A stretch of 64,000 nucleotides of DNA from Gordius sp. MW1 (Eukaryota; Nematomorpha; Gordioida; Gordea; Gordiidae): positions 2,094,001 to 2,158,000 of the forward strand of contig OZ038533.1 in assembly GCA_964036665.1 (NCBI GenBank). Direction: 5' to 3'. The position numbers and the translations under genes were made by a program. Below, piece by piece: positions 46,083-58,400 of this stretch; within the stretch, counting starts at the first letter, position 1, and every line of letters starts with the position of its first letter. Below the pieces are notes generated by a model. The model saw only the letters and a program-made list of their open reading frames with translations, did not search any database and was not told the DNA's origin.

Positions 46083-47682
46083 ATGAAATGAGTAACACTT
46101 ATTTTATGATAGCTGCATAGACTTTAAAATGATACTATTTTAAAATCAAACCTTTCAAATAACTTTTATAATTGCGATATATCCGGATTCTTTATTAAAA
46201 TTGTATGCAAAAGCACCTTTGCATTTAATAATGGGTTGCCTAGAGAAAGAATAATATCGTTTTTTACAATCCAAACAGGCACTGACTAAGAATCTTTGTA
46301 TTAGAAATCATACTTTGCCTTTAAACATATAATTCAAAAATTATGGTTGACATTAATTTTATTTAAAAGCTATAAGACATAAGCTAAATGTGAGCTGTTG
46401 TCAGCTGAGTATATATTACTCCATATAGGTGCATATAGGATCATTGGCTTTAGATTTTTCAATCTATATACTTTGTAAAAAACTTACCTACATTACCTAT
46501 CTTCAATAATATAAAAATTTGTTTTTAGAAGCTTATGGAAGTCGTATATGTGAATGAGAAGTTTCGGGTGAAGGAGACGTTTAAAACTAGCCAGAAGATG
46601 TGGAAATATAATAACAAGATGGCTAGACGATGACAGTCGATTGACAAAGAGAATCGAAAAAATGACATTAACATAGAGGGCGTGAGTGAGGGATAACAAC
46701 TGTACCGAGGAGAAAAAGAACAGCAGAGAAGATTATGAGAAAAACAGATTATTATTATTATTAAAGTAATATGTTTTTGTAAAAGACTTACATTATACCT
46801 AGTTTGTATAACTAAAATTACGTATGGATAATTAACATACATAACATAGATGTAATTGATAGTTACCAAAAATTATTTATATTAGTTAGAATTTAATTGT
46901 GTAAGTGTTGAAAATCGCTTAAATAACTATTTTTTCTAAACTCAAAGCCCACCGATTATCACTTAAGCGATTTTGACTATACTCTATGCAGTGTTCTTAC
47001 CGTATAGTTATTACTCCTAGCAATATAGCATTGCTAGGTATAATTGAAGCATAGTCTACTCTTTATTTGTTAATATTTATTGGTGACACTCAACTCTTGT
47101 TTATCTCATCTTTAAGACTACATGGAATATCTTCCTTTCATTTGCCAACTAAGAAGTAATACATCCCTCATTTTTAAATAGTTTTTTTAATTTACCTTTA
47201 ATGTACTCTCTTTTACTATTTATTTTATCTATATACGGTATTTACCAATTATCTGCAAACATCTTTGGACATTCCTCTTTTTGTCAAGAATTATTATAAA
47301 AAAAAGGGATTAAGGGCTGCACCTTGATGAACTATAATTATGTATTTCTTTATTACCCTCACCCTTATTATGACAAGCTTCCCTTCTGCTTTGTACCTAT
47401 CTTCTCTCAAAAATACTTTTGCACCTTATTTTCTCCATACATTTTTAAGATAAAATTTTATTCACTTTGTTCAAAAAAATAATAAAATTTACTAGTCATA
47501 TATTTGTCTTAATTTTTCTACAAATCTTTGACGCTGTTCAAGGCACCTTTCCAGCACATATTCGAAGGTGCCCCGAATAAACATCACATCTCTTTTCCGT
47601 TTTCCAACCATTTATTCTTTGCTATTTTATAGGTAATACAATTCCCAATATCTGGTTTAATCTTGTACATAGTTATCCCCAT
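46083..47682. other. AT-rich region, no gene seen
   Basis: Only short frames without family features. A small inverted repeat (AAAATCGCTTAA... at 46911 with its partner near 46962) is present. Confidence 0.5.
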
Positions 47683-48114
47683 CAGGGGTTTGTCCCGAAC
47701 CCCTGAACCCGAACCGGGTAAAACCCGATGTTTTACTGAACCCGAACCCATTTTTAAAAGTATTCTTAAAACCCGAACCCGATGAATACAAATAAGGGTT
47801 CGGGTTCGGGCTTTTATTTCAAAAATATATTGTGAATTGGATATCTCAGTTTTCTCTAACATGACAATGTAACGAAAACCATACGATTGTAATTTCAATA
47901 TTTTTATGTTTCCGGCATTTTTCATTCATTAATCGATACTAATTATCTCAAGAATTATTTGTAAGTATTATATATAATTGATATAATATAATTTCTTGAA
48001 CCCGAACCTGTACCCGAACCCGAACCCCTTAAACCCAAACACGAACCCGATTTCAAAATTTATGCCAAACCCGAACACGAACCCGATTTTATTTTGGGCG
48101 GGTTTAAACCCCTG
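47683..48114. mobile_element. Non-autonomous hAT element with CCCGAA repeats
   Basis: 432 bp, terminal repeats CAGGGGTTT / AAACCCCTG and a perfect 8-bp target duplication ATCCCCAT (47675-47682, 48115-48122). The interior is made of degenerate AACCCGAACCCGA runs near both ends. Confidence 0.88.
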
Positions 48115-48784
48115 ATCCCCATTCGATGACAGTATACCCCATGAACCGAGTAGTTGGTACTTTGTAGGCTGCACATCAGCCATTTGTATTATCCCCGGAG
48201 GGATACAGAATAACCTTGCAAATTAAGCGACCTCACCAGTTTTACACATAAAAGATAATAATGCTTAAACCTCTTATGACAAAGATACACAAATCTACAT
48301 AAAAAGCTCGTGGCTTGGATAAATGGCGATTTCATTTAATCAATTTTAATGTATAGCTGTACATTAATCGACTCAATTTGTACTCTGTCACTTTTTAGTA
48401 TCTATAGGTAGTTGTTCAAATGTTACTTCCGTTTCATTGAATCAATTATATAAGTTAATAAAAATTATATATAAATTTTTTTTTACAAATGTCCTTAATT
48501 GATATCCATCAGATCACTAGACTCCTAGGTGTATGCGTGTAAAAAAATAAAATAAATAATTTGTATCATTCAAAAATGAATTTTACAATAAGCTCTCTTT
48601 ATATTTTTAGAGAGTTATTAGTAATCCCTCGAGTGATATTTAAATTACCGGAACAAGATGCGAAGATTGTATATAAAACATCATATAATGTGGGTAAAGT
48701 TATATGAAGTTAATGTATACACAACACACACAGTAATTGTTTATGGATTAATTGAATATATATCATCGCAAGATCTAGTGTCTT
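48115..48784. other. AT-rich spacer, no gene seen
   Basis: No coding sequence recognised. Confidence 0.5.
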
Positions 48785-49091
48785 CTTCTTTACAGTTATT
48801 AAGCCCCACGGCCATGGGGTTTGTTTAAATGGTTTCTTCCATCTTGACCGGGTCAGTGCCACTTGACTAATCTCTTTTTTTCATTATTGATTTGCACTTT
48901 ACACGTGAAACGAGATCGTCCTCTTCCTGTCTTCCCCGGTACCTCCATGAGTACTTCTCGATTTATCATTCGTTTCCCTTCTTAGTATATGCCTATACTA
49001 ACTTAGCCGATATTCGTTAATCATGTCCGCCATAGGTTGAATACCCAATTTTGTCATGAGAAAGTCATTCGTCATGTGGTCGAGCTTAGTG
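48785..49091 (-). mobile_element. RTE-type LINE 3' fragment
   Basis: CTTCTTCTTT start and TTTCTTCCATCTTGACCGGG align with 55486-55800. Joined directly to Helitron sequence at about 49091. Confidence 0.8.
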
Positions 49092-50257
49092 GCACTCTGT
49101 TACTCCTTTCAGGTGATTTCAGACAAACACTTCTCGTCATTCCACGTTCAACGTAGGCTGATGAGATCAACGTTTGCTTAAAATCATCGTCATTGTGGCG
49201 TAATGTTGAAAAATTAGAACTCAAATGAAACATGCGCGTTTATATGCTTAAAGATCTATCCGCTGAAGCCTTCTCAAAACAACTGTTAGATATTGGTGAT
49301 GGAAAAGTTTTTTTTATGAAAATACTGGATGCATAAAATTACCGTCAGATTTTTGCATAATCGTCGACTCGCAAAATGCTCTCATCGACCACATATTTCC
49401 AGATCTATATACACAGTACAAAAATTTTGCCTGGATGTCCGAAAGAGCAATATTGTCAGCAAAGAATGTAGATGTCAATAATTAAAATTACAAGATACAA
49501 CAGTTGTTGCCAGGTGACTTAGTGTCATACAAATCTGTCGTACAGTTTGCGATGCTAACGATGCTGTAAATTATCCAATTGAGTTTTTGAATTCATTGGA
49601 TTTGTTAGGCATGCCACCGCACCTTTTAAAATTGAAGGTTGAATCTCAGGTAATTTAAACCCACCACGGCTGTGCAATGGCACAAGATTAGTCATTAAAA
49701 AATGTATGAAAAAGGTTCTCGAAGTCACGATTTTGAATGGCAAGTTCCGAGGTGAAAATGTAATGCTGCCACGAATCCCTATGATTCCCACAGATGTGCC
49801 GATTGAATTCAAATGTATTCAATTTCTAATTCGATTGGCATTCGCAATGAAAATTAAAAAGGCTCAAGGTCAAACGTTGTCTATTTGTGGCTTAGATTTG
49901 GGCACATCATGCTTTTCCCAGGGACAGCTATAAGTGCCATGTTCTCGCGTGGGTAAATCTTCCCGTTTGTTTGTGTTGGCTAAAGATGGACTAACCAAAA
50001 ACATTGTATACTCCATCGCACTTAGAGATTGATGATGAATTATTTTTTAATTTTCATAATTTGATGTATATATAGGTATCAAAAATTATTTAATAAAGTA
50101 TAATAATGAAATTAATAAATGACGAGTGTATTTTCATTTTATAGGCCAACATTGTCACACGCTCCATTTATATTTCATTCATAACCACATACCCATACAC
50201 TTATAGTATTTTTTATAAATAACATATATAGAAAACAACGTTTGCCGGGTCAACTAG
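49092..50257 (+). mobile_element. Helitron 3' part with RepHel helicase pseudogene
   Basis: The plus strand encodes the C-terminal part of a Pif1-type Helitron helicase in several frames: LLSGDFRQTLLVIPRS near 49108, LWRNVEKLELK near 49194, then the open frame 49706-49933 (RIPMIPTDVPIEFK, AFAMKIKKAQGQT, DLGTSCFSQGQL) and VPCSRVGKSSRLFV after a stop. The 3' end is GTTTGCCGGGTCAACTAG followed by T, the CTRR-T end typical of Helitrons. The Rep endonuclease and 5' end are absent. Confidence 0.9.
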
Positions 50258-50324
50258 TATATTTATATGATTGCCTGACTTTTAAGTACCTTTGCAATTT
50301 ATCGTTTATATAATCTCTGGTCCG

Positions 50325-50527
50325 TTCAAGCCCATTTATAAAACGTCAGGCCCGTTCAAGCCCGTTAAAAAAATCTAAAGCCCGCCCGAGCCCGTTCCAT
50401 CAATTGTTACACCCGCCCGGGCCCGGCCCGTTAAACTTTTATATGATACAAAGCCGGTCCGTACCCGCCCGCGGGCCGGGCTTTTAGGCCCATCCGCTGG
50501 TCGGGCCTGCCCGTGCAGATCTCTAGT
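50325..50527. repeat. GGGCC-rich repeat, hAT-end-like
   Basis: Degenerate AGCCCGCCCGAGCCCG runs ending CCCGTGCAGATCTCTAG. Resembles the subterminal part of the hAT elements at 42480 and 47683, but no paired end is found. Confidence 0.55.
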
Positions 50528-50529
50528 GA

Positions 50530-51474
50530 AGCCCATGGATTAAACCTACTTATTAAGGATATCTGTTCAAAAAAAGAAGATATACATCATTTTAATATAG
50601 CCAAAAGTATTATCAAATATGTAAAGCGCAATACTATTCTTACATCGATTATGAAAGAAATACAAATGCTTAAAAGAAAATAAATTTCATTAAAAGTTCC
50701 AAGCCCTACGAGATGGGGTGGGGTTGTTATAATGCTTGAGAGCTTAATTTCTAATAAAGATGTTCTTCAAGAAATAGCAATCGGGGATAGTTGTGAATTT
50801 AAGGACAAAAGAAAAATTTTGTTCGATAACGAAAACTTTTAGAACTTTATTTAAACTATTTTGCCCCTCCTAAGCCTTATATATTCTAAAATACTGCAGG
50901 TAGAGGTAGGACAGAGCATTTCTGTCCGATGTAGTTGAAGCATTTTATATGATAAACACATCGGTGGACGAAGGCTCTTCGTGGTACAAAAGCAATAATA
51001 TAAAACATCTAATTAAAAAAGGCATATTTTTGTTGTCAAGATCTTGAATTGGTCGCATATCTTCTGGATCCACGTTTTTGTGGGAAAAATTTGAGTGACA
51101 AGGATTTGGACAAGGCCATAAATGAATTCCGTGCAATAGAAGGAATCTGAGCGAAGTTTGCGGTATGGGCTAATATTGATTATACGACGCCTTTAGTTTA
51201 GTGGAAAGGAATATGCTCTACCCAAGCAATTCCTGCACTTGCAGTCGGAATACTGCCGCCATCTAGTGCGGCCTCAGAAAGAATATGGTCCACGTTTGGA
51301 AACATATACAGTAAACTCAGAAACAAGTTAGGTAATAACAAGATACGGAAAATCGTGACCATAAGACACAATTTACATCTGGTTAACCAAGTAAATCCGC
51401 CCGATTATTATGCTATGTCATCCTCAGATTTAACAGATGAAGGCCTAGAAAAAATTGAATCAGATGCCGAATAA
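50530..51474 (+). pseudogene. hAT transposase pseudogene, C-terminal half
   Basis: Broken frames read HGLNLLIKDIC, SPTRWGGVVIMLESLI, then NLSDKDLDKAINEFRAIEG, and a final open stretch with the hAT dimerisation domain (LPPSSAASERIWSTFGNIYS, TIRHNLHLVNQVN) that ends at a TAA at 51474. hAT enzymes cut and paste DNA with 8-bp target duplications. Stops and frameshifts make this copy inactive. Confidence 0.88.
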
Positions 51475-52054
51475 CGCTGATTTGTTTATATTCTTAAAAA
51501 ACATAAACTTTCTATATGCATTTATCAAATTATTTAACAATTTGTTATAAATTTCTCAATAAATCTTTTAAAATCGAGGTTAAATGAGTTGCTTTTAGTG
51601 TTTATGTTATTTTTTGTGTTGTTAATTTATCCTACATAGGCCTATTTTAAAATTTCCCGTATTTTCCCATTCCCTTATTTTCTCATAAATTCCCATATTT
51701 TCCCAGTATTTTATTAATTTCCCATGGGAAATTTTCCCAACGTTTGCTTTGGGGAAAATATGACATCTCTAATACGTACCAAATTCAATTTTTTAACCAA
51801 CGCGCGAAAAGTACAAAATGATTTGTATCTTATTTTCGTTTACTTTTTGCCGCGGGCGAAAATAATCATCTGCGGTTTCACTATGAACGCCTCCTATTTA
51901 CAATTGTTATTTTCGTGATATATGATAAATTTCACGATGAATATAAATATAGTAAGAAAAAGAATGAAGAGTTTGATAAATTAGCCCAAAAATTCACTTC
52001 GCTTTTTTTCGCCGCGCGTCATCACGAAAGCCCCGTACGTATTTGACCAGTTTA
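51475..52054. other. AT-rich spacer, no gene seen
   Basis: Contains repeats of TTTCCCATA-like motifs near 51655-51740 that may be the decayed right end of the hAT element. Confidence 0.4.
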
Positions 52055-52500
52055 CGGCTTCTTAGAATACTCCCTCCTTTGACTCCTTGCAATATACTAT
52101 CGGCATATAGCAATGCCCTTAGCTTCTATGGTTTGCTTTATAACCAAGGCGATCTTTCCTTATGTGAGAATTATAATCGCCCCATAATTAACTTTTCTTC
52201 ATGTCCTATTTTTGTATTTTCTTTTCCAAAGAATCGAAGAATATGTCTTTCAATACCCAAATTGAGGAGCTTATGCGCACTGAACGGTTAGAAACCCCCT
52301 TGATCTGCAATCTTCACCCACATTAACCTGTCTGAGCATAGCTTGACTTCCACCACCTTGTCCTTAAAGATTCGGGCAGAACGTTACCAACCGCGTTACT
52401 ACAATTTGGTAGAATAATATGTCTCCCTTATCTTAGCTTCCGAGCTTTGGTTCCGTTACACCTGGTCTCCTGTAGGCAAGCAAATCTACTTAAACCTTGT
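52055..52500 (-). mobile_element. RTE-type LINE fragment, internally deleted
   Basis: A short RT piece (about 52060-52115, with ATCGGCATATAGCA, the site used by the hAT at 56250) is joined to the endonuclease region (52150-52500), aligning with 58560-58920. Confidence 0.75.
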
Positions 52501-53355
52501 TAAGTTATATTTGTTATTTCTTCCCCTATGGATTAACATGAACACACACCATTGATTTTTATACACAACGTTTTGTATCGAGAGTTGTGTGATTTTATTC
52601 ATTCAATATTAATTATAATTATAACTTTTATACGTAGTGTTGATGAAATAAATTATGTAGTTAAAATAATACCGATAACTATTCCCTTTGGGAAGGACAA
52701 GGAATCGCATCCTGTAAAGCTCTAAATTCTTAATTTAAATGCCTTATGATCGCCCCAACATATCCCCCTATCCTTATTCCTCAATTCTCCCAATACTCCT
52801 TAATTCTCCATTCAAACCTTTTTTTTAGTTTAAATCGTGTTCCCCCACCTCGCAGGAACACGATAGTAATATATACAACGGATCGTTTTTAGGAGGTCGA
52901 CCCGCCCATTCTCGTTTCGAAAGATTTCAAGCCCGCCCGTGCCCGTAGCTTTTTTTGTGCCTTAAGGCCCCTTCATACCCCTTTGGAAAACTTTCAGCCC
53001 CACCCGAGCTCGTCCTTAATATCTTCCACACTTCAGGCCCGCCTTTCTACCAAGATAGGTCCGTCAGGCGCGGCCTTTAATAACCCTTAAATTTATGCAA
53101 CATTTATTACGATTTTACATGTATTATAAGATATCCATGGGTAATTTGATAGGTGGATATTTTTAACATCACAATCCACACCTTGATCATAAGAAATGTT
53201 AAAAAATACAATTTTTTGATAATAACTCCAAATATTAAAAAAAAATCTGAAAGCTCTTTGTGGCTAGCTGTAATTTAATATAAATGCCAGGATTGTTTAC
53301 ATAAATTTAGACCTGTTCTAGCCAATTATGAAACTTATATGGCCCGCCCGAGCCC
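52501..53355. other. Non-coding, with a degenerate CCCGCCC-rich stretch
   Basis: 52890-53075 has scattered AAGCCCGCCCGTGCCCG motifs like the hAT subterminal repeats. No gene. Confidence 0.45.
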
Positions 53356-55105
53356 TTTTAATTGCTATGCAATTTATGGGCTCGTTTTTTGGTTGTCCGT
53401 CCGTTGTCCGTTGTCCGTTACCCTCCCTATCTATTTGCATTGGGTATATTAGGTTATCGATTTTTAAATTAATGCATGAGAAAGAGGTGCCCCACCCCTC
53501 ATCTCTATCTCCCTCGCTGTGTTATTTTTTAAATTAATGCATAAGAGGTGCCCCACCCCTCATCTCTATCTCCCTCGGTTTGTTATATATAAGATTTGTT
53601 AAATTATCTATTATATAATAAACATAGATAAAAGTTGTTTACTTTTAATGCTATGCAATTTAACTAGTTATATAATAAACATAAATAAAAGTTGTTTACT
53701 TTTTAATTGCTATGCAATTTAACTAGTTTTGGGGTTAGAATCCCGGAGTTTTTTTGACTCTTATGATTGTTCTTGTTACTATCATTGATAATAAGAATTT
53801 TTGGCCGTCCGCTGGGCTGACCAATGAAAAAAATGACCATTGGCCAAAATGTGAATCGAAATTATTTTTTTCGTTTTTTTTGACTATTATGATTGTTCCT
53901 GTTTCTACCATTGCTATTATGACTTTTTGGCCGTCCGCTGGCTGCTGACCAATGTTATATAATAAACATAAATAAAAGTTGTTTACTTTTAATTGCTATG
54001 CAATTTAACTAGTTTTTGGGTTAGAATCCCGGGTTTTTTTGACTCTTATGATTGTTCTTGTTACTATCATTGATAATAAGACTTTTTGGCCGTCCGTTGG
54101 CTGCTGACCACTGAAAAAAATGACCATTGGCCAAAATGTGAATCCGAGTTTATTTTTTCGTTTTTTTTGACTATTTTGATTGTTCCTGTTACTACCATTG
54201 CTATTATGACTTTTTGGCCGTCCGCTGGCTCCTGACCGAAGGAAAAAATGACCATTGGCCAAAATGTGAATCGAAAATATTTTTTTCGTTTTTTTATGAC
54301 TATTATGATTGTTCCTGTTCCCACCATTGCTATTATCACTTTTTGGCCGTCCGCTGGCTGCTGACCAATGGAATAAAATGACCATTGGCCAAAATGTGAT
54401 TCGAAAACTTTTTTTTCGTTTTTTTTGACTATTATGAATTTATATCCACTTTTACCGTGTCCTGGCTGCTGACCAATGGAAAAAAATGACCATTGGCCAA
54501 AATGTGATTTGAAAATTTTTTTTCGTTTTTTTTTATATCTACTTTTACCGTGTCCTGGCTGCTGACCAATGGAAAAAAATGACCATTGGCCAAAGTGAGC
54601 ATCAAAATTTTTTTTTCCATTTTTTTGGCTATCATTGACTTATAGAGTATCTGTTGGTACTGACCAATAGAGAAAAAGTGACCATTGGCCAAATTTTTGA
54701 TTTTTTTAATTAAAAATTGTTCAAATTCAACAAAACATTTCTCCCAACAATTCTGCAAATTCTTAACATTGTGTTGTTTTATAATAGAATGTTTGTTAGA
54801 CCCATAATCAATAAAAATTAATGTAATACGCAACTAGATGCAAACACTAAATCTAACCCTAACCCTTGCCTATATTACATTTTGCCTATATCATTTTGCC
54901 TATAATGGAAAATTTGTATAAATAATTAATTAATCATTAGGCATTTAATACCCCCCTATAGGCATTCTCGCCCCTTCCCACCTTTCTCGCCCTTAAATTG
55001 CATAGCAAATACGATACATTTATACGAAGTACAGATGAGTCGTCCCCCCTTCCCTTCCCCTCTTCCCTTCCCTTCTCCCCCTTCCTACGAGGGCCTAAGG
55101 CCCGA
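53356..55105 (-). mobile_element. Hairpin-capped repeat element H3 (inverted relative to H2)
   Basis: Reverse complement of the H2 plan: AATTGCTATGCAATTTATGG and GTCCGTCCGTTGTCCGTTG at its left, then the ~65-bp and ~100-bp unit arrays, AACCCTAACCCTTGCC, the purine tract as pyrimidines, and CGAGGGCCTAAGGCCCGA at its right. Very similar to H2 along most of its length. No protein encoded. Confidence 0.7.
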
Positions 55106-55470
55106 ATTTTTAATAAACTTGTTTGTCCCTACCCGACTTGAGAGGCAAGTTGTTTTTATAGCGTTTTCACAGTGAAGGCAAAGTTCAAAGTGTATTTTAT
55201 TTAAATTAATTACTTTTAACCCATTTGGTCCGTTTATAATTATTAAAATTTCCAGAACCGTTAACGCCCGTCTGAGGTTTTTGAAATTGTCTTGCACGCT
55301 CAAGCCTTAAGATTTTTAGATATCATATCCCATCATACGAGCTAGCGGACTGGGCTACACTTCCAGGTCTTTAATCAAATTACACACCCCACCCTTGAAA
55401 GGTTATAGACCCATGATATTGCAAGCTAAATTAAATTAGCGATATTCATGCTCGGCCACGGGTGGTGCAA
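55106..55470. other. Spacer, no gene seen
   Basis: No recognisable feature up to the LINE target duplication. Confidence 0.5.
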
Positions 55471-55485
55471 TGGTCGATGGCTACT

Positions 55486-58400
55486 TCTTCTTCTTCTTTA
55501 TCAGTTATTTGGTCCCACATTCGTGGTTTGTTTTGATAATTTTCTTCCATCTTGACCAAGTGAGTGCCATGTCTTGAGTAATCTCTTTAGTTTGCACAAC
55601 TTTATCTACTTGCCCTTTACACGTGACACGGGGTCGTCCTCTTCCTCTCTTCCCCGGTACCTTCATATCCAGTACTTTTCGATTTAAGTCATCCGTGTCC
55701 CTTCTTATAGCCGATTTTCGGTAATCATGTACGCTAAAGGTTGAATACCCATTTTTGTCATGAAAAAGTCATTCATCATATGGTCGAGCTTAGTATACCC
55801 CAAGCTCCACCGTATCTTTCTATCTCTGTGGCTTGTAATAGCTTTCCTTCCGTGGTGTTTAATGCCCATGTTTCACTTATGTAGAGTAACACCGGTCTTA
55901 CGATGGATTTGTAAGCTTTGCTCTTCAGCCATATTGACATTTTCTTGTCGCACACTACACCGGATATACTTCGCCATTTAAGCCATCCTTATTAAATCCG
56001 GGCATTGACTTCTGTTGCGCAACCTCCCTCTTGATGTAGCATCGAGCCGAGGTATGTAAACCTGTCTACTTTTGGGTACTTTAGATAGTCATCCAGCGAT
56101 GGGGTGCTTGTACCGTTCATTTCCATGTATACCGTTTTTCGATCGTTGATCTTTAAACCATATCCAGCTAAGCGCTTTTACCACTTTTCGGCTTCTTCAA
56201 ATACTTTCTCCCTTGTTTCCTCGCATAGTACTATATCATCGGCATATAGCAGTGATTCTTAACCTGGGGGTCGCGACCCCCTAGGGGGTCGCGAGAAGTT
56301 TGCCGGGGGGTCGCCAAATTTTTTTTAGAATAAAATAAAAATATTCAGAGAAGCTTAGAAAAAATACTCACCAGGGGATTCGAACTCGTTGTCTTAAGAT
56401 TCATTATTAGAATTAATAAATGATTGTAATTTAAAGTCTTTGTTTAAAACTAAAAGTTTGCCGCAATTTTGGTTACAAATTCGTGCAGAATATCCTCCAT
56501 TATTTTTAGCAGCAATTCAAAATTTGCTGCCGCTAGTACATATTTGTGTGGAAAAGGCTTCTCAACTATAGTGGATATAAAAACTAAAAAACGCAATCGA
56601 TTGCAACTAGATTCCTGCACGAGGTAGCATTACAATCAATTGAACCAAGAATTAACAAATTGGCTGAAGATGTTCAGCAGCAGAAATCTCATTAAGTTAT
56701 TTCCGAATGCATATATTTTTTATTTTAAACATTCTTTTTATGTTTAATTATGAAGTTTTTATGTTATTATTATTTCATTATCTATTTACATTTTAAATAG
56801 ATAATGAAATAATAAAGTTGTGTTTTATGTTTATTATATAATAAAATGAAAAAATAATAGAGAATCAATATATTATAGATAATATAACAAATATAAATTA
56901 TTATGAAAAAAATGGGGGGGGGGGCCGCAAACAGATTATAAAATATTTGGGGGGTCGCGTGTTTAAAAAGGTTAAGAACCACTGGCATATAGCATACATC
57001 ATGGCGATGGCTTTTGAATGTCCCTCCTTATTGTCTATAATTATATTAAATAAAAAGGGACTAACAGATCCTTGATGTAATCCAATTTTAACCCAAAAAG
57101 ATTTAGAGTCTCCAACTGTCGTCCTAACGCAAGAGTTTGAGGCTTCATAAATATTTTTCATAAGCCGTATATATGCGTCAGGGATATTTTGTTTTCTCAA
57201 GCACCACCAAAATAAATCGCGGAAGACCGTGTAATAAGCTTTCTCCAAGTCGATGAAGACCCATCATTTGTCTTAGTGCGAAGTTTGGGTCGATTGTGGA
57301 TTTGCCGGCCACAAATCCGAATTGAATAGCCGATATTTCCACCTCGTTTTTAAGCCTTGTTACTAAGATCCTTTCCATAAGTTTCAAGGAGTGGCAAGTT
57401 AGCTTGATACCTCTGATATTGCTACAGTCTTGAGGGTCTCCTTTGCCTTTAAATAAGGGTATAATCTGCTTGCTCTCCATTGATTAGGAATTCGCTTTTC
57501 TACCAATATCTTGTTAAGGAGGTTCGTCATGGTGGTGACTCCTTCTTCACGACATCCGAGCAATGCTTCCATAGGTATTCCATCTGGGCCATTTGCTTTT
57601 TATTTTTGCATCTAGTTCATTTGTGTCCTAACTTCATCCTCCTGAAAGAGTTCGACCATACTTATATTTGGCTCAATTTTGGGAAGGGAATCCTCGTCAT
57701 TTGCAATATTCATAATTTTCTTATACTATCCTTTCCACCTCTCCATCACTTCTTTCGGCTTGAATAAGGTTTGACCCTTCGCGTTTTTGACTATTTTAAG
57801 AAATCCGACATCGCGACTTTTCTTCTCCCTTATCTAGGCCAATTTGTACATAAGCCTAGCGCCCCCTTTATGATCCAGTTTGTTTGCCATCTAGGTGTAG
57901 GTGGCATTCTTGGCTATTGCAACGGCCTTTTTGCGTCCCTCTTTGCGTCCCTATACTCTCGATAATCCTCCGACTTTTTTGATTTATGCCATCGTCTATA
58001 TAGATTTTTCTTTCTTTCGAGAAATCCCTAATCGATTGATCCCACCACCATAGATCCCTATTCATAGCTTTGCCTCCTTTGGTCTGTCCTAGAACATGAA
58101 TCGCTGTTTCCTTAATGTCCTTAGATAGCGTCTCCCCGCCGTCTACGTCCCTTTGCAACATCCTTGCACCCAAGAGTGAGGAGGCTTTTTGATGGTATTC
58201 TTCGTTCGTCGACGTATCCTTTAGCTTTTCGTTTCGAATCGAGGTTCATATACCTTTCTTCTTTCGGGAAATACTCTTCTGTCAAGATCCATAACAAGGG
58301 AACGAGGTTGCCTGGCGATTCTTCTCCCGGTATTACTTTGCAATCCTTGATACTCCATAAGTCCTTTCGCCGTATAAGCAAATAGTCATTTTGACTAAAA

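Noticed and set aside
46493-46869. Minus-strand 114-aa and 68-aa frames
   Set aside because: Low-complexity hydrophobic translations of AT-rich DNA without splice or family support.
56370-56400. GATTCGAAC motif resembling a tRNA T-arm
   Set aside because: No cloverleaf around it; it lies inside the hAT element.
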